Of a stretch of DNA of 48,596 bases, positions 9,801-17,449 are shown piece after piece. The stretch spans positions 1-48,596 of the forward strand of contig JANYGO010000065.1 in the NCBI GenBank assembly GCA_025362325.1, read 5' to 3'. Position 1 is the first letter of the stretch. Each line of letters starts with the position of its first letter. The stretch comes from Cyanobacteriota bacterium (GTDB lineage Bacteria; Cyanobacteriota; Cyanobacteriia; Cyanobacteriales; Microcoleaceae). The translations under genes were made by a program, and so were the position numbers. Under the pieces are notes generated by a model. It was given only the letters and a program-made list of their open reading frames with translations. It was not told the origin of the DNA and searched no databases.

Positions 9801-12800
9801 GAAGTTTGTGCAGGCGACAATCGAGCACGGAAATTGCAAAATTTCTGCCTTTGGCTACATTTTGTATGCCTTTACTTTGATTGTTAAATATCGCGAGATT
9901 GAGGCTGGTTGTGCATCAGGAGAATTGTCTCTCAATCTCTACGAACAGTGGGATGCCAAAGAGTTAGGCGCTTGTATTTTGCATATTTGGGGCGGTTTAA
10001 CTTTGCACCACATTAAATATATTGATGAGTGCAAGCTTTTTCTGCTCAAATCTTTTAATAGCGGTTTAGAGACAGGTGCTTATCAGTGGTCGGGATATTC
10101 TGCGGTTACTTATGTGTGGATCTGCTTTTTAGGCAATGAAACGCTGCAAAAAACCGCCGAAATGATTGATGAATTTCTTCCAGTATTGGAGAAGATAGAC
10201 CGAAATATGCTAGCATATTGTTTGCTAAATAAACAGACAATATTCCAGCTTACTTGTCCTCTCGATTGTGCTGAAAATTCCTCAATTTTCATTGATGAAC
10301 AGTCGCTTTTAGAATTTGCTGAAGCCTCGGCAGATTTGATGACTTCTTTTATGGTTTATCTCTACAGATTAACCGTGGCAAATTGGTTTGGGGAGGTCGA
10401 TAAAGCATTAGAATATGCTAATATTGGTGTTAAGTTTTCGGCAGGTGCTGTCGGGACTTTTATGCTCCCGGTTTTTCACTTCCACCGCGCTATAGCCCTG
10501 GCTGCTGTTTGTACAAATGCCAGTGAGGGCGAGAATCGCCAAATCTACCTAGAACAGCTCAGCATTAGCTTGGAAGAGCTTGGAGAATTTGCGAAAAACT
10601 GCCCTGCAAATTACCAGCACAAATATTTAGCGATCCAGGCGGAAGTGGCGCGGTTGTCGGGACAAAAGTATGAGGCGGCAGAATGCTACGATAGTGCGAT
10701 CGCCCTCGCAATAGAAAACGGCTTTATTCAAGATGCAGCGCTGATTAATGAATTAGCTGCCAGATTTTATTTATCCCAAAATCGGCTGATTTTCGTCAAA
10801 AATTATCTCAGCAATGCCAGAGTTTGCTACATCCAGTGGGGCGCAACAGCGAAAGTCCGCCAACTCGAACAATACTATGGGAATTTATTTCCTGAAACTG
10901 TCGAGTCGCGGATCGGTGCAACTGTAACTGCGAGTACATCTAGTCATGCTAATCTCTTGGATTTAGCAACGGTAATCAAAGCCTCTGGGGCAATTTATAG
11001 TGAAATTGTTTTAGAAAAGTTGTTAAAAAAACTGCTGCAAATCATCTTAGAAAATGCTGGCGCACAGAAAGGCTGTATTATTTTAGAACGAGACGGGCAA
11101 CTGTTTGTTGAAGTCTCGGATACTAACCTGCATGACTCAGCAACATTTCAGGAGTCAATGCTGGTTGAAACCAGTTCAGATGTTCCTATTTCTCTAGTCA
11201 AGTATGTTGGGATAACTCAGCAACCACTGGTATTGAGCGATGCCAGTCAAGAAACAATTTACCAAGCGGATAGTTACATTCAAAATTGCCAACCAAAATC
11301 GATTTTATGCGCGCCTATTTTGTATCAAACCAAGTTGATTGGCGTTGTGTATTTAGAGAATAATCTGGCAACAGGAGCATTTACGCGCGATCGGCTGGAA
11401 CTGTTGCAACTGTTAACGGCACAAGCGGCGATCGCCATTGAAAACGCCCGTATCTACGCCAGGGAACAACACAAATCCCGCCAGTTGGCTGAATCTCTCG
11501 AAAGCCTGCAACAGTCCCAAGTCGAACTTATCCAAAAAGAACAGGAGTACCGCAGCATATTTGAGGCCGTAGTAGACGGACTTTCGCTGATAGATTTGCA
11601 GACTGGTAAAGTCATTGCAGTTAACCCCGCATTCTGTCAAATATTTGGCTATTCTGAGCAAGAGTTTTTGCAGTTAAATCCGCCCGATTATATTCTTCCA
11701 CAATATGTGCATTCATTCGTCGAATTCCAACAAACTGTCAGCCGAGGCGAAGAATTTACCTGTCAATCTATCATACAGAGAAAAGACGGTACGCTGTGTG
11801 ATGTTGAGGTAAAAGGAAACTTTTTAGAATACGGCGGCAAACCCCACGGTTTGGGGATTAATCGCGATATTAGCGATCGCAAACTTGCCGAAACAGCTTT
11901 GCAAACATCGGAAGCTCAATTGAGACAAAAAGCTGAAGATTTAGAAGAAATACTGATTCAACTCCAACAAACTCAAGCACAATTAGTTCAAACTGAAAAA
12001 ATCTCGCAACTCGGACAACTGGTGGCTGGAGTTGCCCACGAAGTGAACAATCCCGTGAGCTTTATTTCTGGCAACTTGCATCATGCCAAAGACTATATTA
12101 GCGATTTAATAAGTTTAGTCCAGGTTTATCAAGACAACTTTCCCGAGCCGGGACAACAAGTTTTAGATGAAATAGAAGCGATTGAATTTGAATATTTAGT
12201 AGAAGATTTGCCGAAGATGATTGACTCGATGAAATTGGGAACCGATCGCATTCGTGACATCATGCAATCTTTACGAAATTACTCGCGTACCGACGGGATT
12301 GAGAAAAAACCAGCCAATATTCACGAAGGAATTGATACCACATTAATGATTTTGTCGCACCGACTGAAAGCGTCGGGCGATCGACCGACGATTAAAGTCA
12401 TCAAAGAATACGGGGAATTGCCCAACATAGAATGCTATCCGGGGCAATTGAATCAGGTATTTATGAATTTGATAGCTAATGCGATCGATGCTCTGGAAGA
12501 ATCTAATTTTGGGAAAACCTACAAACAAATTGAGAGCAATCCCAATGTGATTACAATTTCGACCTCTGTGGAAAACAGCAGCGGAAAACTGATAAATCGT
12601 ACAGTGAAGATTCGGATAGCTGACAATGGACTTGGAATGTCAAAACACATCAAAGACAAACTATTTACGCCATTCTTTACAACGAAAGCTGAAGGCAAAG
12701 GAACCGGATTGGGATTGTCAATTTGCCACGATATCATCACAAAAAAACACGGGGGAAGCTTAGAATGTTTTTCATCGCCGGGAATGGGAACAGAATTTGC

Positions 12801-12843
12801 GCTCGGCATTCCCGCGCGCAGCATTCCCATCAACAATAATTAG
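6889..12843 (+). CDS. Giant hybrid: Ser/Thr kinase, AAA-type ATPase, GAF, PAS and histidine kinase
   Basis: This single 1984-residue protein carries in order: a Hanks-type Ser/Thr kinase (about 10-290, catalytic loop HKDIKPAN at 165, magnesium loop DFS instead of DFG); a STAND/AAA-like ATPase (about 335-620, Walker A near 365, GGYSGIGKSAL; LFLDDCQWID-like Walker B); a long TPR-like helical region (about 640-1340); GAF (about 1370-1520); PAS (about 1555-1675); a coiled segment; a HisKA domain with H1717 in VAHEVNN; and HATPase_c (about 1840-1980, with GLGMS and GTGLGLS). Such proteins are known from cyanobacteria and occur as soluble sensors. No response regulator lies nearby, so its partner is unknown. 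The last part resembles the kinase core of the 39.5-44.1 kb protein closely. A strong inverted repeat follows the stop. Confidence 0.92.
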   Translation: MLPAFRIASYDLQELIHQGTNTAIYRAVSIANRQPAILKVLNTEYPTLEQITRLKHEYQITAYLDCEHTVKVDRLETHPNCLVLVLEDFGGISLKQWMAKAGNACNISAMRDTQPLADGGPSAAIRTTVVGAATAPYQLPIAQFLNIAIQLAKALVFLHQNQIIHKDIKPANVIINPETMQVKLADFSIASRLNKETPNLKNPDRLEGTLAYMSPEQTGRMNRAVDYRSDFYSLGVTFYELLTGKLPFTSNEPLELVHCHIAKQPIPLQQLNPQIPQVLAEIVAKLMAKNAEDRYQSAAGLLADLERCQNQIENSGAISNFIPGQLDAMSQLLIPQKLYGREAQIEQLLQVFERVSKGSGEIVSVGGYSGIGKSALVHEILRNLTRQRGYLISGKFDQFKRNVPYTCFNQAMRSLVQQILTESQTQIELWREKLLDILDVNAKVAIEAIPELELILGPQPDVPELGPIESQKRFNRVMQQFLQAIATAEHPLVMFLDDCQWIDAATVNLYEQNCLEKIPYLLVIVAYRDNEVSPTHPFMLANQAIRAGGVPMTAITLEPLTIGRATQLVAETLSCAAETATPLANLLVQKTDGNPFFIKQMLKYLHQEGFLKFNLQAAEWQWDVKHIERQEISENVVDLMVTKIKTLSTATQRILQIAACIDNLFTLDMLSVASGQSWTQTAQDLWEALQVGLILPVGDAYRIPQVFEPEELEKLGKMPGQVCYKFMHDRVQQAAYAMIPDEQKQAVHLTIGRLLLQGSSEAERQERIFDIVNHLNFASGLICDLSQRYELAELNLQAGKTAKAASAFETALSFFQSGCNSLPAQSWEDNYALTLALHFELGEAEYLNGKNDEALVIFDLILPQTKTLLERCQVNELKMTCLRMKNDLPAAYKLGIDTLQFLGIEFEAYPDDAYLLRELAKTKAMIGESIADLADLPTLTDPLQLAAHRILKELYPISYFTSPNAQFLCAMKFVQATIEHGNCKISAFGYILYAFTLIVKYREIEAGCASGELSLNLYEQWDAKELGACILHIWGGLTLHHIKYIDECKLFLLKSFNSGLETGAYQWSGYSAVTYVWICFLGNETLQKTAEMIDEFLPVLEKIDRNMLAYCLLNKQTIFQLTCPLDCAENSSIFIDEQSLLEFAEASADLMTSFMVYLYRLTVANWFGEVDKALEYANIGVKFSAGAVGTFMLPVFHFHRAIALAAVCTNASEGENRQIYLEQLSISLEELGEFAKNCPANYQHKYLAIQAEVARLSGQKYEAAECYDSAIALAIENGFIQDAALINELAARFYLSQNRLIFVKNYLSNARVCYIQWGATAKVRQLEQYYGNLFPETVESRIGATVTASTSSHANLLDLATVIKASGAIYSEIVLEKLLKKLLQIILENAGAQKGCIILERDGQLFVEVSDTNLHDSATFQESMLVETSSDVPISLVKYVGITQQPLVLSDASQETIYQADSYIQNCQPKSILCAPILYQTKLIGVVYLENNLATGAFTRDRLELLQLLTAQAAIAIENARIYAREQHKSRQLAESLESLQQSQVELIQKEQEYRSIFEAVVDGLSLIDLQTGKVIAVNPAFCQIFGYSEQEFLQLNPPDYILPQYVHSFVEFQQTVSRGEEFTCQSIIQRKDGTLCDVEVKGNFLEYGGKPHGLGINRDISDRKLAETALQTSEAQLRQKAEDLEEILIQLQQTQAQLVQTEKISQLGQLVAGVAHEVNNPVSFISGNLHHAKDYISDLISLVQVYQDNFPEPGQQVLDEIEAIEFEYLVEDLPKMIDSMKLGTDRIRDIMQSLRNYSRTDGIEKKPANIHEGIDTTLMILSHRLKASGDRPTIKVIKEYGELPNIECYPGQLNQVFMNLIANAIDALEESNFGKTYKQIESNPNVITISTSVENSSGKLINRTVKIRIADNGLGMSKHIKDKLFTPFFTTKAEGKGTGLGLSICHDIITKKHGGSLECFSSPGMGTEFALGIPARSIPINNN

Positions 12844-12865
12844 GGAATTATAAAAAGCTAAAAGT

Positions 12866-12925
12866 GTTTGTAGTGAGGACTGAAGTCCTCATAAAAATTA
12901 GAGGACTGAAGTCCTTACTACAAAC
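12866..12925. terminator. Inverted repeat between convergent genes, likely two-way terminator
   Basis: GTTTGTAGTGAGGACT at the left pairs with AGTCCTTACTACAAAC at the right, with a second copy of the AGGACTGAAGTCCT palindrome inside each arm. It lies 22 bases after the giant kinase stop and 37 before the nnr stop, so it can end transcripts from both sides. AGGACTGAAGTCC recurs near 24975, so it is also a dispersed repeat. Confidence 0.6.
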
Positions 12926-12962
12926 CAACGGGTAAGCATCGCAGCGAGCGGGACGATCGTAC

Positions 12963-14600
12963 TCAAAATTCTCGCAATGTAGGAATTAAATACTGTGTCA
13001 AAGTAAAGGCATCTACTCCTAATTCTGTCCGTTCTTTTGCAGCCATGATTCCGGCTTGAGCGTGCCACCAAACTGCTGTTGCTGTAACTAATTCGGGGGG
13101 GGATTTGCGGGCGATCGCACTTGCCAATAGTCCCCCCAACAAACCTGTCAAAACGTCGCCGCTGCCGCCTCTGGCGAGGGCTGGGGTGCTTTCGGGATTG
13201 AGATAGGTGATGGTACGCGCGGCGCAGCTATCCCCTAGGGAATCGCCCTTATCCTGCCAACTGATGCAAACTTTGGCTCCTTTGAGCAATACCACTGCAC
13301 CGCAAAGCTTTGCCGCTGCTTGAGTTGCGGCAATTCGATCGTCGCCCATTTCGTCAGCTAATTCGGGAAATAAACGCTTGAATTCGCCCGGATGAGGCGT
13401 GATAATTGTCAGTGCTGAGCGTTCCGACAAAATCGGGACAGTGCCGAGTTGAGCGAGGATATTTAAACCGTCGGCATCTAACACCAAAGGTTGATCGCAC
13501 TCCAGTACAGATTCTACAGCGATGGCGGCTTCCAATGTCAGACCGGGCCCTACTGCGATCGCGTCGTAGGTACTCAAATCGATTGCTACCGGCAACTGGC
13601 TAATTGCACGATTTGGGGTTTCAGGACATCCGATAACTAAAGCCTCTGGCAAATGACTGCTCAACATCGGTTTAATCGACTCAGGAACAGCAATTGACAG
13701 CATTCCCACACCGCTAGCCCTTGCTCCCAATGCTGACAAAATTGCGGCTCCGCTGTAACGGCCCGAACCTGCAATAATTAGTAAGTGACCGTTGGTGTAT
13801 TTGTGCGAAATTGGCGATCGGGGTAATGGCAAATGCTGAATTGCCGATGCTTTGGTAATGCGTTGGATTGCTGGAAAATCGCCCAATATCGCTGCAATAT
13901 CTGCTGCGGGAATATCAAAATCAATTAACTCCGACGTACCGATATATTCTAACGCTTTGTCTTGCAGAAATGCCATTTTCCACAAACCCAAACACCATGT
14001 ATGTTTGGCGCGGATTGCCGTTCCCAAAACTGCTCCAGTATCCGTATGAAGTCCCGAGGGAATATCTATACTAAAAATCGGTATGTTTAAATTATTTATT
14101 TCATCAATTGCGGCGGCTGTGGAATTAGTAATTTCTCGTTCTAATCCAAAGCCAAATAAACCATCGATCAGCAAATCACATTTTTTTAGGAGTTCAACTT
14201 TGTCAAAAAATGGAATATTTAAATAACGCGCATAATCAGTATGACTTTTGGTGAGTTCTTTAAGTTTAGAAAAGGGGCAGTAAATAACTACTGGGAATCC
14301 TTGAAAGTGCAATTCCCGTGCCACAACCAAAGCATCGCCGCCATTATGTCCCGGCCCAACCAATACGCCGATAACTGGCAATTGAGAATTAACAATCTTT
14401 TTCCCGGGTGTTAAATCCGTTAAATCCGTTATACAATCCGCTGCCGAACTTCCCTCTGACTGCAAAAGTTCTTGAATGCGTCTAGCAATCAGTCCCGCGA
14501 CTTTTTCCATTAAAGCTGCTACGGGCATTCCAGCAGCAAAGATTCTCGTTTCTATTTGCCGCATTTGGTCGGCGGTAACAACAAATTTTTGAATAGTCAT
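12963..14600 (-). CDS. nnr: Bifunctional NAD(P)H-hydrate epimerase / ADP-dependent dehydratase
   Basis: This 545-residue enzyme repairs hydrated NADH and NADPH: the N-terminal YjeF_N domain (about 1-225) interconverts the epimers, and the C-terminal ribokinase-like domain (about 240-540) dehydrates the S form with ADP. Seen: GPGHNGGDALVVARE in the epimerase half; GSGRYSGAAILSALGA and ARGGSGDVLTGLLGG in the dehydratase half, the latter being the nucleotide and catalytic loop. Start choice: the open frame continues 32 codons upstream, but these are only the translation of a GAAGAAG microsatellite (Leu, Phe, Ser, Pro), so ATG at 14600 is used. Residues at about 46-66 (GSSAADCITDLTDLTPGK) look foreign: the same DNA, in the same reading frame, occurs in the EAL-domain gene. 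Confidence 0.9.
   Translation of the reverse strand: MTIQKFVVTADQMRQIETRIFAAGMPVAALMEKVAGLIARRIQELLQSEGSSAADCITDLTDLTPGKKIVNSQLPVIGVLVGPGHNGGDALVVARELHFQGFPVVIYCPFSKLKELTKSHTDYARYLNIPFFDKVELLKKCDLLIDGLFGFGLEREITNSTAAAIDEINNLNIPIFSIDIPSGLHTDTGAVLGTAIRAKHTWCLGLWKMAFLQDKALEYIGTSELIDFDIPAADIAAILGDFPAIQRITKASAIQHLPLPRSPISHKYTNGHLLIIAGSGRYSGAAILSALGARASGVGMLSIAVPESIKPMLSSHLPEALVIGCPETPNRAISQLPVAIDLSTYDAIAVGPGLTLEAAIAVESVLECDQPLVLDADGLNILAQLGTVPILSERSALTIITPHPGEFKRLFPELADEMGDDRIAATQAAAKLCGAVVLLKGAKVCISWQDKGDSLGDSCAARTITYLNPESTPALARGGSGDVLTGLLGGLLASAIARKSPPELVTATAVWWHAQAGIMAAKERTELGVDAFTLTQYLIPTLREF
14399..14458 (-). repeat. 60-bp dispersed repeat inside nnr (copy A)
   Basis: On the minus strand the segment reads GAGGGAAGTTCGGCA, then a variable part, then CGGATTTAACGGATTTAAC and GGGAAAAAG. 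It aligns along nearly its full length with 32821-32880 in the EAL gene, and a third partial copy lies at 46633-46663. It is translated here as a linker in the epimerase domain. Confidence 0.75.
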
Positions 14601-14605
14601 AAGTA

Positions 14606-14690
14606 GAAGGAAGAAGGAAGAAGGAAGAAGGAAGAAGAAGGAAGAAGGAAGAAGGAAGAAGAAGGAAGGAAGAAGAAGAAGAAGCAAGAG
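14606..14690. repeat. GAAGGAA/GAAGAAG microsatellite
   Basis: Purine-rich tandem units of seven bases (GGAAGAA) with occasional three-base slips. It occupies the leader of nnr and recurs at 22083-22118 after the cyclase gene. Confidence 0.9.
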
Positions 14691-14860
14691 ATACACAGTC
14701 AGCCTTTGAGCGATCGGTATTTTACGTTTAATTAGGTGGCTTTACTTATTAGTGCTAAAATTTCAGCTAACAGCAGCAGTAGCAAATTGTAGTATTTTTG
14801 TGGTATGATTAATTAGCTCGATCGCACAAAGTAAGATTAAAATAGAAATTTCTCTCAACC

Positions 14861-15952
14861 ATGAACAAGATTGTCGTAGGCCTCTCCGGCGGGGTCGATA
14901 GTTCCGCAGCAGCAGCAATTTTACACCATCAGGGCTATGAAGTGGTGGGTTTAACGCTGTGGCTGATGAAAGGCAAAGGTCAGTGCTGCTCTGAGGGAAT
15001 GGTCGATGCCGCTAAAATTTGCGAAGATTTGGGCGTTCCCCACCACATTGTTGATAGCCGTGAAGTCTTTAAGGCAAGTATTGTCGATTATTTGGTGGAC
15101 GGTTACAGTGCTGGAGTTACGCCTTTGCCTTGTTCGCAGTGCAATAAAACTGTGAAGTTTGGGCCGATGCTCAAGTATGCTCACGAAGAACTGGGTATTG
15201 AAAAGATTGCTACGGGGCACTACGCTCGCATTACTTATGATACTGATACGGGTCGCTATCAGTTGCTACGGGCGATCGATCCTGGGAAAGATCAGTCTTA
15301 TTTCTTGTATGATTTGACACAAAACTTGCTCGCAGGTACGGAGTTTCCTTTGGGGGAAATTACCAAAACTGAAACTCGCAGAATTGCGGCGGAATTTGGC
15401 TTGACAACCGCTGATAAGCCGGAAAGTCAGGATTTGTGCTTGGTGGAAAGTAACGGTTCGATGCGGGCTTTTCTGGATAAGTACATTGCGCCGCAAAAGG
15501 GTGACATTGTGGACAAAGCAGGCCGGGTACTCGGACAGCACGACGGCGTGCACCACTACACCATCGGCCAGCGGAAGGGTCTCGGGATTGCTGCACCGGA
15601 ACCGCTGTATGTGATTGAACTTGATGCTGGTGCTAATCGGGTGATTGTGGGCGATCGCCAGTTGGCAGTAGAATCTGAGTGTAATGTCGATCGGGTAAAT
15701 TGGGTTTCTGTGGCGGAACCGGCGGCTCCGATTCGGGCTTCTGTGCAGATTCGCTATCGATCGCAACCCGTCCCCGCTACAATTATTCCTGTAGAACCCT
15801 CGCAAGCAGACGAAAAAGCCAGCGGTACAAGAGTCAAGGTGATTTTTGACGAACCGCAATTGAGTATTACCCCCGGACAAGCCGCTGTTTGGTATGACGG
15901 AGACGTGCTGTTGGGCGGCGGCATTATCGAAAGAAACAAACTCCCAAATTGA
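14861..15952 (+). CDS. mnmA: tRNA-uridine 2-sulfurtransferase MnmA
   Basis: This 363-residue enzyme makes 2-thiouridine at position 34 of tRNAs for Lys, Glu and Gln, using ATP and a relayed persulfide. The PP-loop [12 protein letters not shown] begins at residue 7 and adenylates the uridine. The two catalytic cysteines are present: C94 in PCSQCN and C193 in SQDLCLV, spaced as in E. coli (102 and 199). [10 protein letters not shown] and the C-terminal beta-barrel (about 215-360) that closes on the tRNA are intact. Length is normal for the family. It is monocistronic, preceded by a 260-base gap and followed by the hairpin repeats. No start ambiguity. Confidence 0.96.
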   Translation: MNKIVVGLSGGVDSSAAAAILHHQGYEVVGLTLWLMKGKGQCCSEGMVDAAKICEDLGVPHHIVDSREVFKASIVDYLVDGYSAGVTPLPCSQCNKTVKFGPMLKYAHEELGIEKIATGHYARITYDTDTGRYQLLRAIDPGKDQSYFLYDLTQNLLAGTEFPLGEITKTETRRIAAEFGLTTADKPESQDLCLVESNGSMRAFLDKYIAPQKGDIVDKAGRVLGQHDGVHHYTIGQRKGLGIAAPEPLYVIELDAGANRVIVGDRQLAVESECNVDRVNWVSVAEPAAPIRASVQIRYRSQPVPATIIPVEPSQADEKASGTRVKVIFDEPQLSITPGQAAVWYDGDVLLGGGIIERNKLPN

Positions 15953-15959
15953 TGTAAGG

Positions 15960-16300
15960 GGGCAGGCAAGATGCCAGCCCCACAAGAAATCTCAATAAAA
16001 TCCAGTCTTTGTGGAACAGGCATCTTGCCTATTCCTGTCAGAGGCAGGCAAGATGCCCGCCCCACAACACACCTCCCACAATAAAATCCAGTCTTTGTGG
16101 AACAGGCATCTTGCCTATTCCTGTAAGAGGCAGGCAAGATGCCCGCCCCACAACACACCTCCCACAATAAAATCCACTCTTTGTGGAACAGGCATCTTGC
16201 CTATTCCTGTCAGAGGCAGGCAAGATGCCCGCCCCACAAGAAACCTCCCACAATAAAATCCACTCTTTGTGGAACAGGCAAGATGCCTGTTCCAAAAGGA
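15960..16300. repeat. Four-copy tandem repeat of ~86 bp
   Basis: Units start at 15960, 16043, 16129 and 16215 (GGCAGGCAAGATGCC...). Each contains AGGCAAGATGCC and, about 60 bases on, its inverse GGCATCTTGCCT, so every unit can fold. The units are nearly identical and no unique spacers separate them, so this is not a CRISPR array. The period is not a multiple of three although chance frames are open on both strands. Confidence 0.9.
16271..16293. terminator. Perfect hairpin between convergent genes
   Basis: GGAACAGGCA pairs with TGCCTGTTCC around an AGA loop at the end of the tandem repeats. It sits between mnmA (+) and the gene at 16334-16924 (-) and may end one or both transcripts. The tract that follows on the plus strand is A-rich with a later TTATTTTT. 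Confidence 0.45.
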
Positions 16301-16333
16301 AACTTATTTTTCATCTCACAGGCTAAGATTTGC

Positions 16334-16924
16334 CTAACCTGCTTTCTTTTCCAAGCGCAACACATTTCCCCTAGCATTGGTGCGGTAAACCCAAGTTTGG
16401 CGGCCATCAGAAATCACAACCCGCCAACCTTCGACAATCATTTGGCCGCAAATTTCATCAGCTTTTACGATTCCCAAACAAGTATTCGGCCAACTTTGCC
16501 GGCTCGATTCAGTTACTTTCAACTTGTCAGCAGCCATCCCAGTTTGGCGCGACAACTCCTGGATAACTGTGGCTGCAACGGTTGCGGGTAATTGGTTGGG
16601 GGGATTTTGGCGCGTACCTTCGGCGAAATTGCCCGGTTCGGAATTTAAACTATTTAGTGCCAATCCCGAAGAGTTGATTTTTTTTGGCACCGCGGCTGCG
16701 GGCAGTTGCTGCGGGGTTGGCTGCTCTTGACTCTCCCGCTGGGCGAGGGAATTTTTGATCGCACCTGCGTTAGCCGCTGCGGTGTGGATTAGCGCCGGAT
16801 ACATTTCCCACACCAGAATTCCTGTCAGCACTAAAGCCAACATTAAAGGATTGGGCTGCTTTTGGGCTCGTCTTTGACTGTTTTGAGAGTTATTTGAGTT
16901 ATTTTCGGAGATTGGTTTGCTCAT
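16334..16924 (-). CDS. Conserved-looking membrane-anchored protein of unknown function
   Basis: I do not recognise this 196-residue protein. It has an Asn/Gln/Arg-rich N-terminus (1-26), one hydrophobic segment (about 27-47, LMLALVLTGILVWEMYPALI) that should act as an uncleaved anchor, a low-complexity Pro/Gln/Ala linker (about 50-110), and a compact C-terminal domain (about 115-193) with two cysteines (LGIVKADEICGQ and NTCLGI) and the run GWRVVISDGRQTWVYRTNA. The C-terminal domain would lie outside the cytoplasmic membrane, where the cysteines could pair. A GAGG sits upstream of the ATG. It converges on mnmA. Codon use is like its neighbours, so it appears to be a true gene. Confidence 0.65.
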   Translation of the reverse strand: MSKPISENNSNNSQNSQRRAQKQPNPLMLALVLTGILVWEMYPALIHTAAANAGAIKNSLAQRESQEQPTPQQLPAAAVPKKINSSGLALNSLNSEPGNFAEGTRQNPPNQLPATVAATVIQELSRQTGMAADKLKVTESSRQSWPNTCLGIVKADEICGQMIVEGWRVVISDGRQTWVYRTNARGNVLRLEKKAG

Positions 16925-17400
16925 ACGTCTTCTGCCTCACTTTACATCATGCGCGATCGCTCCTGAGCACTCAAATGCAGATATTTATTTAGACACTGCT
17001 GTTGGTACTGTTTGTTCCTTTGTGCAGAACCGACTTACCGAGTCGTGCGGCACAAGTATTTTATCCTCGCTGCGGACACTTATGTTTCAGGAAAATTGCA
17101 CTACCCAGTTATTACTTAATTTTTACTCTGAGTTTGCTGGTATTGACAAAAATTTATGGTTAAGTAAATCTTCTGAAAAAAATCTGATTTTGGTTGAGAA
17201 TCTCAGTACAAATGACTATTCATCGTGCCAAAACCGCTCAAGGTGCTTTAGACTGTGGGAGGCGAGCTGAGCCGACGACATTAAACTGATGCAGCACAAT
17301 CTGTTGCCGCAGGACGGGAACGCATTATAAATTAAGCAAGTTATCGCTGATTAATTGTAGGATTCTGGTTTTCAAGAGCGATGTTCTCGGAAACTACTTT
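16925..17400. other. Gene-free stretch upstream of the phosphatase operon
   Basis: About 475 bases without a supported gene. A 117-codon open frame exists on the plus strand at 16917-17270 but has poor codon choice and no resemblance to a protein I know. I see no tRNA cloverleaf or known small-RNA motif; a long operon leader is possible. Confidence 0.45.
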
Positions 17401-17429
17401 AGTAGCGACCGCTACTTTTTTAGTACAAT
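17401..17429 (+). promoter_or_regulatory. Candidate promoter with palindromic operator
   Basis: AGTAGC-GACC-GCTACT (17401-17416) is a perfect 6-base inverted repeat. It is followed by TACAAT at 17424-17429, a good -10 match, about 20 bases before the ATG. The -35 position would fall on the left arm, which does not match TTGACA, so the palindrome may be where a regulator binds. This is inference from spacing only. Confidence 0.35.
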
Positions 17430-17449
17430 CTAATTGAAATGTATTGATT

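Noticed and set aside
14601..14696. N-terminal extension of the NAD(P)HX repair enzyme
   Set aside because: The 32 extra residues are only the translation of the GGAAGAA microsatellite (Leu/Phe/Ser/Pro); it looks like a membrane segment but is an artefact.
15960..16300. Possible CRISPR array
   Set aside because: The repeated unit is about 86 bases and nearly identical throughout. No unique spacers separate the copies and no cas gene is near.
16917..17270. 117-codon frame upstream of the phosphatase gene
   Set aside because: Poor codon use, many Cys and Ser, no recognisable fold, and no ribosome binding site.
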